This document shows positions 44,711-56,382 of a stretch of DNA of 64,000 nucleotides, piece by piece. Below the pieces are notes generated by a model. That model ran no database searches and was not told the origin of the DNA. It saw only the letters and a program-made list of their open reading frames with translations. Positions within the stretch are counted from its first letter, which is position 1, and the number at the start of each line of letters is the position of its first letter. Origin of the DNA: Hysterangium stoloniferum (Eukaryota > Basidiomycota > Agaricomycetes > Hysterangiales > Hysterangiaceae); the NCBI GenBank assembly GCA_015178975.1, contig WHVD01000030.1, positions 728,473 through 792,472 of the forward strand. Reading direction: 5' to 3'. The position numbers and the translations under genes are program-made.

Positions 44711-47700
44711 TTAGGGATCCAACGCATCCTTACCCTTCCAATAATCTACCCAGAGCAAAACCTCGTCCCTCCCTAATTGTGGCAAAGTGCTTGGATGGAG
44801 ACAGGGAGCATCGACGACCGTCGTCGTTGTCTCATACATGGCGAATCCCATAGCCTCTCGATCGTGAACATTCTTAAACCCACTTCGTGGCGCAGAAGCT
44901 TTATAGAAATCGATCAAATGCAACGCCGGGTTACGGTGGAGTGCTTCATCTGTTTTTGGTGAAGCTTCTAAACGTGATAGCCACTCATTATACGGAATGA
45001 TGGGGACATGGAGTGCTCCAGCGAGATGGGATACGATACTTCTCCAGGTAACGGGACGAGGATGGACAATGTGCGCGAAATCATGCTTGGCGTGGCGAAG
45101 TTCGATTATCGCTGTTGCAGCCGTATGCAAAGGAACGAATGAGATCAACTATTTACGATCTTATTAGAGTAGGTATGACCAGTCAATCGTCCGATACTCA
45201 CACCTTCATTATCAGGTACCCCACTGACAACCTGACTCGCCCGTGCGAGCGCGGGGAACCATTCTCTTGTATTCCAGTTGCCATTGATACCGCCACATAA
45301 CTGCCCCACACGAACGATCACTGGACGGAGCGTGGTCTGTTGCCTAGCAGTGAAAAGGATACGCTCTGATACCCATTTAGATTCACTGTATCCAGATGGG
45401 GTGATGATACTCAGGTCTGTGATCGCATCTTCAACAGCAGGCGGGATGTTACACCATGCTACAGGGATAAAATAAGTAATTGCTTTGACGTCAGATTTTT
45501 TGTTTAGGCCTAACATATGATATTGCCAATACTGCTCGTGAAGAGTAGTCGTGGAGGGGTTGGCAGCGGGGAGCTTAATGCAAGATCGATCATATACCGC
45601 ACGCCACGCACCGCCGGCAGAAACGATGCTAATGAGAGATTGAAGTCTACACGCCAAGCTGTTGATGATCTGAGAAAAGACGCAATGTCTTAGAGCTGAG
45701 ATAGCAGCAGGCGTACCATTATGAATAATCGTAGTCACTGAATCGCGAATCTATATCAAACACGTCAGAAAGCTCCACGAATAACCAACGGCGACAAACC
45801 TGGTTAAAAAGCTCCGACTTGAGATTGAATCCTACTACCGATGTATCACCTTCCACGTAAACAATCTTATTTGACTGCAACAGGGAGACATCGTTGCCTC
45901 TATCCACAAATGACTCCAGCTGCCGATCATAAGAACTCCTCTGTGAGGGTCTGTTGAACGCGTAGATTCGAGTGACAGAAGGCATTGCCACAAGCTGTGA
46001 TAGGATTTGCGACCCGAGTCCACCCGTGCTTCCTGTCAGAAGAATGACTTCATCCGAGGAGCTTTTAGCGGCAATCTGAGGATGATGAACGGGCCAGTCT
46101 TGTGTGTATTTCTCGATCACATCCTGGAGGCGTCGTCGTCTTTCGCTTTCTGGATCGATGTTGGTTGTGAGCTCGGCGGCTTGGGATATTTTAGATACAT
46201 AAATGGCGAGTGCGTTTATAGTAGGATGTTGATATACGAAATTACCCGGGATTGTTTGGATCTTCGCATTGGAGACAGCTTGACGCAATGCGTACATTAT
46301 GGTATTACGGATGTATGTTGCTTGCAAGCTAGAATAACAGAATCAACCAATCGTTAACTCGACCATCCATACTAGTAGATTCTGTATCGGGCCACAGACC
46401 TATCGCAACCAAAGGCGAAAATATCATCTTCATCCTTCATATTTTTAGCTCCCGTCATCACAGAATGAACTGCCTGATGAACAAATTCCAAGCTTTCTTC
46501 TTCAGTCCAGCCACCACCTGGGCTACTACCAGTTGGGATCGGAATATTACTTTGAGTTGATTCGTCAACGGCAGTATATATCGCATTGATTTCTTCGGCG
46601 TAGTCTTGAAGGATGGCATCTCGTCGTGGTGTTCCTTTAGCAGTGTAGCAGAGTGGCTTTGATGGGGATGCCAGGAGGATCATCTGACGCAGATAAAGAT
46701 AATTAGTAGTACGGCACTTGAACTCCAAAAAAAAAAGACTTATTAAATCACCTCTTTAAATATTCTTGAGTGAGCAGGTGCATAAGTATTCGCCTCTTCT
46801 ATACTCGGCCTGTACGGATTAAATCAGTAGGTTGACGAAGAACACGATTAGTCCGTCAAAGAATTACCAAATAAGATTCCTGAATGATGCTATGCTCATT
46901 TTTGCCATTTCTTCGTGCGATTCCGGCTCGATAAGCACACCATTGGAAAGACGACCTCTGCCAAACATAATAGCCCCTTTGAGGTGGGGGCTCTTGACTA
47001 TGATGGATTCTGTGAAGGTTAATATTAAAAATTACTTCCTAGAGATATGAGATGCTGTCACACCTAGTGGTCCAGGGTTCGTCTATCAGAAACCGACTAA
47101 GCTATTAATACGGGCTATCTTCAATGGCCAAGATTATGGCCACTGACCTTTTCTCCCGTACTTAACATGATCTGATCGTCCTTACGCCCTTTAATCCTAA
47201 ACAGGGTACGATCATTCGGGTGCATCTCGAGGAGATCACTGGTGGAGTATGCGGGAACACCATTGATCTCAGTGTTTATAGTCGTTATGTGGTGCGAGGC
47301 GCCATTCTGAAAAAATGTCGTTATCAAATAGTTCTAGGTTTGGAGATCGGGCAACCGTACCTTCAGTATCAATTCGAAGACTCTATCTTCGCCATGCTCA
47401 GGGACTAACTCAAAGGAGACCGATGGGCGAATTCTGAACCACTCATAGCCTTCTTCGTAGGGCTTAACTATAGTGATTAAGGTTAACTCATGATTTTAAA
47501 ATACGATTGTCGATTTACCTGGTGAGAGGGATACACTTCCGAGTTCTGTCGCCCCGTATAAGATGTGTATTTGAATGCGTTCTTTGTGTAGGAATCGTCC
47601 TACAGACTCATTTAGAGGTCCACCTGCCCACAGCTGAAGGTGTCGCAGGAGATGTATTAGAATATATATGCTTCATAAGTGTTGCGACCCACAATACCGT

Positions 47701-49032
47701 GTAATGTCTTTAGCACTTCAACGCTTTCAAGATTTGTGGACCAAGTCTTTAATGCCATTCAATCAGGTCAGAAGGTGCGGTGATTGTAGTAATATTACTC
47801 ATCCATACCTCAAGGAAACTTGGTACACAGAATACCATCGTGGATTGACTAGCAATAATTTGTTGAATATGTACTTCGGGTGTCATTGGGGGTGGGGAAA
47901 CTCGAGGCGAAGGCACTGCACGGATAAATCCTGACGTCTGTGGGGCATAAAGTTATACTCAATCAAGATAGTCTGTTAAATAACTCACTGCTGCCCATGT
48001 GGCGATGAAGATACCCATGGCATCTATATTATTTATCGTGATGATCATGCTGCTACATTCGATTCAAGTAAGACGGCGACACATACGGAAGACATGAGTG
48101 CCATGAATAGCCGCTATTTGATCCTTAAGACTAAATCCGCCATGTCGTACTGAAGGAACTCAGCATACATGAAAAGACACTACAATGATGCACTTTACCG
48201 AATGAATCTGACCATTCTGAGAGGATAAGATGTGTCAATGTGCGTGGTTTGGGGAAGGAAGTGGAGCCTATGGAACTGTGAATTTCTTTATGTATAATGG
48301 TAGGTGTGGCTCGGAATTCGTACCCGACGAATGTAAAATTATGGCCGGTCTGCTCAGTGCCACAACTGGCCAGTGCCTCACGCTCTTAACCGGGCTCGAG
48401 TCGGATGAGCAGCCAAACGAGACATCTTTGTACAGCTCTTGGAACGAAGGAAAGGGAAGAAGCACCACATCTTCGGACATATCACGCAATGCTTCTTTAG
48501 CGATGGCAGTCATAGGGCCCTCTGTTACCCATAGGTACTTCACCTCAGTTGCGCGAAGGAGATGAGCAACCGCAGCAGAAGAATTTCTACTGGAGATGGG
48601 AAAAGGAAGAAGAGGTTGTCCCGAATCTGGATGAGTCAAACGAATATGAGAGAACAAGAAGGTAGTGTATGTTATAATATCTACTCGACAATTCAGCATA
48701 AGGCCGTAGATGGATATAAGACACACCTGCTACAACGAGTACTCCAACGACTAGCGGCTTCTCGTCTTTTTGAATGCCAGCTTGGCATTCGGGAATGCGG
48801 GGTCTAATTATGTCGATACCTCGAGTGATTCCGTCTTCGAGATTAGACCAGGTTACGTCGACCTTCGATAATTGTCTGCGTGAGTTCCCCTGTAAGATAA
48901 TAAGATATTGATATAACGTACTGTCCTGCCTGATTCACCCGGAAACTGAAAGGCGGGCACATTACGAGAGAAGGTCGCATTCCACTCATACATCTGGTCG
49001 ACGGTAAGACCTTTATCGAACGGAGCAGACAT
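44711..49032 (-). CDS. NRPS-like adenylation-thiolation-reductase (carboxylic acid reductase type), 20 exons
   Basis: Predicted to activate a carboxylic acid with ATP, load it on a phosphopantetheine arm and reduce it with NAD(P)H to an aldehyde. Start ATG 49032 (MSAPFDKGLTVDQMYEWNAT), stop 44711. Exons: 49032-48922, 48889-48727, 48683-48324, 48267-48199, 48149-48087, 48023-47989, 47937-47809, 47746-47693, 47633-47519, 47467-47361, 47306-47148, 47082-47064, 47009-46868, 46809-46752, 46683-46400, 46328-45800, 45750-45717, 45658-45527, 45458-45202, 45148-44711. They sum to 3258 nt (1085 aa), all phases consistent. Motifs: HSSGSTSFPKP (A3, from residue 209), YGATELG (354), STSDL (423), RIKGRKDD; GCDSLQAT with carrier Ser623; GSTGGLGSQIL (722, NAD(P)-binding); Y878-x3-K882 (GYSESKW). 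One intron is GC-AG. The substrate is unknown; A-T-R is the layout of fungal aryl/alkyl acid reductases. Confidence 0.9.
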
Positions 49033-49705
49033 GGTGGTATCAATAACAGTTGTCAAGTGTCAGGTGTAATTGAGGTTGTAGGGAGTCTCACTTCTGACAC
49101 CATGAGTTTATATGGTCTTCCAGCTCGCTGTCATAAACCGTTTTGCTTGATAAACATTAAACACTTTGACACATTGAGTGCACACGTGATTAATTCATTA
49201 CGGAACTAGCGTTGGGTCGGAATTCAGAGCACGTGGGATTCGGCTTCCAACTGGTTCTTGATTCAGTTAAGCCTCAAACATAGCCGGGTGACATCGGAGG
49301 TTTAAGGGAATTGAATGTAATGTCCGCAATCCGGTACGTCTCCATTGTTAAAATATTCAGTTAGTGATGGATAGCCGTTGAACGTTGAAGTGTGGCCACC
49401 CCGATTGTCCCCGGGCCGGAGACCGGTATTTTTTTCCTGGCATTTTCCCATTCATTGTGCTTCGAATTACGCATTAAAGTAGTAAGGGGCATCCAATTGC
49501 GAGTGCACAGTCGATTGTCACCACTCGGGATCCCGGCACCAGATCTCATCCCATCAGCATTCACTTAAGCTTACTTGCTCCTTATGCACCGTGCCGTTCC
49601 CCCAGACTCCCTCTCAGACTATCAATCTCTAATCATGGAAGAAGTTATTCTTCTGCAATCATCCCCTAATATATGAAAGTTGCACTGTGGGTTATAGGTC
49701 CTTTT
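49033..49705. other. Promoter-side flank of the A-T-R gene
   Basis: Upstream of the reductase start. No divergent gene, TATA box or repeat was recognised with confidence. Confidence 0.4.
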
Positions 49706-49710
49706 GGACA

Positions 49711-49988
49711 TGTTAGAAAGTAAGACTAATAATAAGCTCAGTCTTGTATATGGGTATAATGGACTGAGGTGTGGATATGCTCTGGCTACAGTATATATAC
49801 TGAGGATAGCAATTAGTGATAGGAACAAAGGAATTATAGAGTAAGGGGAATATAAAACAAAGAGAGCAATGAGACATGTGGCCACACCTTGGTTCCTCAT
49901 GTGTCCACATGGTCTCTTTGTTATTTTGACCCTGCATACTCTTGTTCATTCAAATATAGTAAGGGAGGTTTTACGGTGTTATCCAACA
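49711..49988 (+). mobile_element. Candidate solo LTR (278 bp)
   Basis: TGTTAGAAAGTAAGACTAAT to TTACGGTGTTATCCAACA has LTR-like ends and a near-duplicate flank (GGACA left, AGACA right, 4 of 5). Internal TATATATAC and a TTCAAATATAGTAAGG end are LTR-like. No second copy is in the window, so it is tentative. Confidence 0.45.
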
Positions 49989-50271
49989 AGACACTACCAG
50001 TAATTAGTCAGATTGGCACTCTTTGTAAGCACAGAAGCATTTTTGCCAGCATGGGACCAGTTTTACCTCTGTGGGAGTAGTTTTCATGTCACAGGAGCAT
50101 TTCTGCCAGTGTGGAAGTATGTATGTACAGTATTTTGTAATGCATGCAGTGGTCAGTGGTGTTTAAGTAATGGCATTATGTAAGCTACCTTTGGTAAGCT
50201 GGAACACAATGTAGGGCAACTGTATAGTTGCATTACACTTATGAATACTATATATGGTGAGACTGATTGCA
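49989..50271. repeat. Dispersed satellite-like remnant
   Basis: Between about 50030 and 50130, pieces such as AGCATTTTTGCCAGCATGGG, TGTGGGAGTAGTTTTCATG and GGAGCATTTCTGCCAGTGTGG resemble the reverse complement of the 36870-36990 repeat units. No gene. Confidence 0.45.
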
Positions 50272-50276
50272 TAGCC

Positions 50277-51235
50277 TGTTAGGACTGGAAAACCCACTGG
50301 GCTCTGGACCCCATCCTACATGCACCCAACTCACTATACCAAGTTACAGCTAAACTGGAAAACCTGCCAGGACCCAGACGTCAAGCCTGTCTATGCCCAA
50401 CCCTCTGTGTCAGTCCTCAGACTCTGCTGGGATTTGCACATGGATAGCCATCTACACCCCACCCTCTGTGTCTTGCACATCACTCATCAGACTCCACCGG
50501 GACCCACACACATCAAAGCCTGTCTATGTCCAACCCCATTCCATGCACCAGTCACTGGGCTCTGCCTGGATAACCTGACAGCTCTCTAACTGAGCCCCAT
50601 TCCCATTATAGTCTAATGACCTGTTATGTTTCAGACTCTGCCTCCATTCTGTTCCATTCCTAATACCTAATTTAATGTTCACTTATCTCATTTCATTATT
50701 ACTTGTTTGGATCTCATTATTACCGGATTTGGTATTGCATACATTCTACAGTCTATATAAACTAGCTAATATTGTACATACAATCTGGTCAGAAAATCAA
50801 CTAAGTTTTCAGACTAAGTCCTCCCCCAGTTACTTAGCACATACCCACTCCATCCCCATCTCACAATGCTATCAAGTCAGAAAATACTGTTAGGATACAC
50901 ACACAGGCCAGGTTTCCGGAGAAACCCGCGGGATATCCGGTAGGACTTGGCTTCAGCTTATAGGCTGCACCCTCGCTAGATCGTGTTGTCCAATTTCAAA
51001 CAGACGGACGGGGACTCCACCTCGTCAGAGCCTGTGGGCTTCCTGACTGGTCTTTTGACCTATCAACCCTCAACCTATCAGCTACACCTGGACTCCCTGG
51101 GTTTCCCGTCCACCTGTTTGAAATTGGACACTACAATCTTGTGAGGGCACAGTCTATAAGCTGAAGCCAAGTCCTACTAGATTATCTGCAGGTTTCTCCA
51201 GAAACCCTCCACTAAGCTCTGCATGCACCTTAACA
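50277..51235 (+). repeat. Gypsy C 5' LTR with internal inverted copy of its own end
   Basis: TGTTAGGACTGGAAAACC to GCATGCACCTTAACA. Its order matches the reverse complement of the solo LTRs at 31890-32729 and 51510-52323. From 50876 to about 51020 it contains an inverted, diverged copy of the LTR end plus the first 12 nt after it (GTCAGAAAATAC then TGTTAGGATACACAC). This accounts for its larger size (959 bp). Confidence 0.8.
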
Positions 51236-51237
51236 GT

Positions 51238-51250
51238 ATTTTCTGACCAG
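51238..51250 (+). promoter_or_regulatory. Gypsy C self-priming site
   Basis: ATTTTCTGACCAG, starting 3 nt after the LTR, is the exact reverse complement of CTGGTCAGAAAAT at 50785-50797 in the LTR, which lies about 30 nt past a TATATAAA box (about 50754). It is laid out like Gypsy B and Tf1: the RNA 5' end would anneal back to prime. Confidence 0.72.
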
Positions 51251-51509
51251 GACTCACAGATTGTGTCAATATGCCACCAAGAAGAAAAGCACACATACAG
51301 GAATCATTATGTACCTGGACCCTCGACTCTTCATTCCCCACTTACTTTGTATACCAGCCAGACACTCACAAACCAGCCAGATGCCATGGATAAACCCTGT
51401 ATTGAAGAAGTACCAGAAAAAACAGATGAATCTGAGCATGAGGATGAGTCCATGGCCCCTGGCAAGGGCAAAGGTGTCAATAATTCCCTGTCTAATGATC
51501 GACTGCCAC

Positions 51510-52323
51510 TGTTAGGATATGTACAGGGCGGGTCTCCAGAGAAACCCATGGGATATCCGGTAGGACTTGGCTTCAGCTTGTAGGCTGCGCCCTTGCTAGA
51601 TCGTGTTGTCCAATTTCAGACAGGCAGATGGGAATCCTGGGGAGTCTGGGTGGGGGTCGTAGGTCGAGGGGTCGTAGGTTGGAGGGCATGGGTCGAGAGT
51701 CGAGATTGGTGAGAGAGATAGATGCGCCGGAGCCCATGGGCTATGACTAGTGTGAGCAGTGTGATTCAAGTAGGAGTTTAGAGCGGAAAATGTATTAGAT
51801 TACTGGGGGGAATCTAAGCCGATTTTCTGACTGGATTGTATGTACAACATCTGCCAGTTTAAATAGACCGTGGAGTGAATGTCATACTGAATCCAGTAAT
51901 GATTAAATGAAATGAGCAAAACATAAAACAGGAAATAGTAAACACCAATTTGGTGTTAGGAATGGGACGGAATGGAGTGGAGTCTGAATAGTGACAAATC
52001 ATAAACCATAATGGGAAACGGAGTGGGAGCGGATCTGAATCGTGACAGGTCATTTGACTAAATGGGAACGGGGCTCTGTTAGAGGGGTGACGGGTTTTCT
52101 GAGTGGGGTCCGGTGACTGACACGCGGGACGAGGTCGGGTATAGACAGAGATGGAGTCTGGTGGGATTTCCAGTGACTGAAACACAATGTAACAAAGACG
52201 AATGTAGACGAGTCTGATGTACGGAGTCCGGTGGGATTTCTGGTAAACTGATAATGGGTGCATATAGGGCGCAGGTGCGTATAAGTTAGTGCCAGGAGTC
52301 CAGCAGGATTTCCGGTTGTAACA
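51510..52323 (-). mobile_element. Solo LTR of the Gypsy C family inside Gypsy C Gag
   Basis: 814 bp, TGTTAGGATATGTACAGGG to TTTCCGGTTGTAACA, flanked by exact GCCAC duplications (51505-51509 and 52324-52328). It is inverted relative to the host element's own LTR. Confidence 0.9.
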
Positions 52324-53066
52324 GCCACTTTCAGATCCCACTTCCAAGTTGTTAGCAATCACTTTGGAAAGATTGATGAATCACATGCTCAGAGAAGGCA
52401 AGAAAAAGGATCTGGAACCTCTGCAGTCAAACATCAACACTCTGGAACCCATCCCAGCAAACTTTCCACCTTCCTCATGCAATGTCACTTTAATTTCCAT
52501 GATCAATCCACCACATTCTCCACAGACTCCTGAAAAGTCAATTATACACTTTCATACCTCTCAGGATCCATGTTGAAATGGTTTGAACTGGCTTTTAGTG
52601 GACTTTCCAAGGAAGAGCTGATCTGGCTTGAAGATTGGAATGTGTTTGTTGAGGAGCTAGAAATAAACTTTGGCCTGTATGACCCAACCGGAGAAGCTGA
52701 GAATAGCCCCACCAATCTTTGTATGAAGGACAGCCAGTGCATTATGGACTATATTGTCCAATTCAACAATCTTGCAGCTCATTGTCAGTGGGGTGATCCC
52801 ACTCTCCACCAGTTCTATGCCAGTCTGCCATCCTGCCTCAAAGATGAAGTCTTGAAAGGAGAAGATGGCAAACCAAAAACACTGTCCCATATGCACCTAG
52901 GCTCAAAATGTGGACACACTATTGGGAACGTTGTGCAGAAGTTGCCCATGAGACCTCTGTGGACAAGGTCAACAAGTCTGTGGCCAACAAACCCAACAAT
53001 AATACCCCATCTACCAGCAACCAAAGCTCCATGCACTCCGATTGGAAGAATGACAAGAAGTCTTCC

Positions 53067-53120
<54 letters not shown>

Positions 53121-53150
53121 AACAACAACAACAACAACAACAATAACAAA
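53067..53150 (+). repeat. AAC microsatellite in Gag
   Basis: About 27 AAC units with three AAT-type interruptions, encoding poly-Asn in one frame and poly-Thr in another. Long opposite-strand frames here are repeat artefacts. Confidence 0.9.
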
Positions 53151-53645
53151 TGTCAGCAACCTGGCAAGCAAACCAGAAAACCCGACCTTACAGGCAAATT
53201 TGGACCCAATGGCAAACCTACCCCACAGGAAAGGTAGTGGTGTATGGACAACAGCCTTTGTCTCTTGTGTGGAAAACCCGGTCATTGAGTTCCAGAATGT
53301 CCATTGGCAAAAGCAAACTCTACAAAAGGTCATACAGCCAATATTTCCTCCATGGAATCCCCATCAAAGGACAAACTGGGTTCTGACCCAAAAAGCAACC
53401 CCATGGGCTCTGCATGGGTTGGGGGTTGCATTACCTCTCCGTGCATTCATGAGTTTACTCATCTTAATGCATCCACTCTTTTGAACTCTGACTCATTTTT
53501 TATTAAACTTATGTCTAATATGATCCTGAAATTGTTTTTTCAGCACTCATAGATTCTGGCTCGACTCATTGTTTTTTAGACACAAAATTCATACAAAGAA
53601 ATCTGTTGTCAACTTATCCAATAAATCCAGTCAGACTCTGAGTTT

Positions 53646-56382
53646 TTGATGGCACAAGTATGTAATTTGGTTATCACCCAAACTTATGACCTATCTATCT
53701 GTTTCCTGTGTGGAACATCTCAGTTGGTCACTTTCTATGTGACCCAGTTAGACTCAAGTTGCTCGGTTGTCCTAGGACATAACTGGCTTACCCGCTACAA
53801 TCCATTGATTGACTGGGTAGCAAACAGCATAACTTTCTGGACACCCACATCTTCTGAGGAAACTGTACCCAACATGGCCTTTCTGGCACCCATGGCCTTC
53901 CCAGCACCTGTGGCCTCGGTGGCCCCTGTGATCCCTATGGCACCCATGGCTTCCCCAGAACCCATGGCACCTCCATCTATTTCTCTCATTAGTGCTGCAG
54001 CATTTATTAGGGCTGAAAAAATGGATGGATCCCAGGCATTCACTATCAATTTGAAAATTGATGAAGCAACCAGTCATTTTTCAACTCCAGCATCTGAGCA
54101 ATCTGCTGACCTAGAAGGCATCCCTGAGAAATATCATGATTTCATGGATGTTTTTAGTAAGCATAAAGCTGACCAGCTTCTGCCCCACAGAGAGTACCCC
54201 TCAAAGTCTCCTTTTGGAGCACCCATTTTGTTTGTTAAAAAAAAGGATGGATCCTTCTGGCTATGTGTTGATTTCAGAGGACTCAATGCTGTTACACAGA
54301 AGGATAAATATCTGCTCCCACTGATATCTGACCTGCTCGACACTCTGCAGAATGCCCAGATTTATACCAAGATAGACCTTAAACATGCCTACCACTTGGT
54401 CCAGATCTCCATGGGAGACAAGTGGAAAACCACTTTCAGGACCCATTATGGGGCTTTTGAGTGGTTGGTGATGCCCTTTGGGCTCACCAATGCTCCATCT
54501 GTTTTTCAACATTTTATTAATAATATTTTCTCTGACATGCTTGATGTATGTGTCATTGTTTATCTGGATGACATTCTTATCTACTCTGAGGATCCCATGG
54601 TACATGACAAACAAGTCCACAAAGTTCTCTGGAGACTCAGACAACATAGTCTATTCGCAAATGGAAAAAAATGTACTTTTGACATGGACTCCATGGAGTA
54701 TCTAGGTTTCATAATGGGACCCAACAGACTCCACATGGATGAAGCCAAAGTACAAGTCATCAAATATTGGCCAGAACCCAGAAAAGTTAAAGATATACAG
54801 TCTTTCCTTGGCTTTGCCAATTTTTACCAATGGTTTATCTGCAGATACTCCAAGATCATGGTTCCCCTTACTCATCTTACATGCAAGGGTGCCCCATGGA
54901 CTAAGTGTCAAAAAGCTTTCAATCTTTTAAAAAAATCTTTTTCATCAGCTCCAATCCTTTTGCATTGGAAACCAGACTTTCCACTCATTGTTGAGATGGA
55001 TGCCTTGGACTATGCACTTGGAGCCATTCTGTCTATCCAGGACTCTGACGGAGAAGTCCACCCTGTGGCTTTTCTGTGCCAGACTTTCACTGGACCAGAG
55101 CTCAATTATGATCTTCATGACAAGGAACTCATAGCAATTTTTGCAGCTTTCAAATCATGGTGACACTATTTGGAGGGCTCAGGAATTCTGATTGACATTG
55201 TAACTGATCACAAGAACCTGGAATACTTTTCAACTATGAAAGTTTTGACCCACCAGCAAGCCCATTGGTCTGAATACCTGTCTGCCTTTAATATGATTAT
55301 TTGTTTTCAACCCAGCCACCTTGGTGGCAAACCTGGCACTTTAACTAGATGATGGGACGTCTATCCAAAAGAGGGGAGCAACAACTATGCCACAGTAAAC
55401 CTGCACAACTTGAAACCAATTTTCATGAACCAGCAGCTTACTGCATCAGTCCATGCAACTTTTCTCATCCATCCCATCATCTGTGGAATTATCATTATGG
55501 ATATTGAGAAACTACATCAAGGTATTCTGTTGGCAATTCTGCTAGACCTGATAACCAAAGCACACCTTGACAACCCTGTGGACCCCAGTCAACCCCAGTG
55601 GTCTCTTGATCAGCATGATTTCATTAGACTTGACAACTGCTTATATGTACCGGACTCTGATGGTCTCCACCTCAGGATCCTCCAGTACAAACATGACCAT
55701 CCACTCTTAGGACATTTTGGGTTTAACAAGACTCTATCAATGATAAGAAGATATACTCAGCCTGGACTCCGAAATTTTGTTAAGGACTATTGTAAATCTT
55801 GCATCACTTGTCCACACTCTAAATCACAGGATCACAAGCCTTACAGCCTTCTGAAACAACTCCTGGTACTGGAATACCCATGGAATTCTATCTCTATGGA
55901 TTTCACTGAACACCTACCAGACTCCAAAGGCTTTCTGCCATTCTAGTCATTGTTGACAGATTCTCAAAACAAGGTATTTTCATCCCTACACATGATACCA
56001 TCACGTCTGTGAAGTTAGTGGAACTTTTTATTATCAATGTATTTTCCAAGCATGGAGTCCCATCCCATGTAACTTCTGATTGAGGATCAGAGTTTGTATC
56101 TCACTTCTTTAGATCCCTCAGGAAATCCTTGGACATGAAATTACACTTCACATCAGATATCACCCAGAAGCCAATGGACAAACTGAACATGTCAATAAAA
56201 CATTGGAATAATACCTCTGTGTATATTGCAACTATCAACAGGACAATTGGAAATCCCTGTTACCACTTGCAGAATCTGCTTACAACAATGCACCCTCAGC
56301 CACTACTGGTGTTTCTCTGTTCTTTGTAAATAAAGGGTACAATCCAAATATTACATACATCCAGAATGGAATCTTGCCTCAG
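53646..56382 (+). pseudogene. Gypsy C Pol
   Basis: The frame 53646-55163 is open for 505 codons: protease-linker with a Met-Ala-Pro rich stretch (residues about 80-115), RT (SPFGAPILFVKKKDGSFWL, KIDLKHAYHLVQISMGDKW, CVIVYLDDILIYS with YLDD), and RNase H (VEMDALDYALGAILS, with the first Asp region changed from TDASDYA). TGA at 55161 interrupts W-R-H-Y, then TGA at 55350 (LTR-stop-WDVYP), integrase zinc site (KHDHPLLGHFGFN, CKSCITCPHSK), SMDFTEHLPD, TGA at 56081, and a shifted HPEWNLASV-like end at 56382. Inactive. The domain order equals Gypsy B. Confidence 0.88.

Larger units (their letters stand above)
51272..53640 (+). pseudogene. Gypsy C Gag (interrupted by a solo LTR)
   Basis: Begins MPPRRKAHIQESLCTWT at 51272, breaks at the solo LTR, and resumes after 52324. 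52570-52890 encodes the capsid part (MLKWFELAFSGLSKEELIWL, WNVFVEELEINFGLYDPTGE, CMKDSQCIMDYIVQFNNLA), matching Gypsy B. A run of AAC codons (about 53067-53150) follows, then a frame change and the zinc knuckle CLLCGKPGH-stop-VPEC near 53260-53300, with TGA (53286) where a family member would have Arg. Confidence 0.82.
50277..56382 (+). mobile_element. Ty3/Gypsy retrotransposon 'C', interrupted at its right end by Gypsy G
   Basis: 5' LTR (50277-51235), primer site, Gag (51272 onward, split by solo LTR 51510-52323), protease, RT, RNase H and integrase, running colinear with Gypsy B. The integrase stops at 56382 exactly where the Gypsy G LTR begins. The rest and the 3' LTR should lie beyond the window. 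The coding part is strongly depleted in CG dinucleotides, and several Arg codons appear as TGA, CAG, CAA or TGG. Confidence 0.9.

Noticed and set aside
48632-48641. A further intron in the A-T-R gene near 48641-48627
   Set aside because: It would be only about 15 nt long; the frame is open without it, so extra residues are more likely.
52815-53333. 172- and 76-codon minus-strand frames rich in Val/Leu over the AAC repeat
   Set aside because: They are reverse-strand readings of the AAC microsatellite in Gypsy C Gag and of the Gag sequence itself.
53772-54077. 101-codon minus-strand frame with many Gly/His
   Set aside because: Shadow of the Met-Ala-Pro rich segment of Gypsy C Pol.
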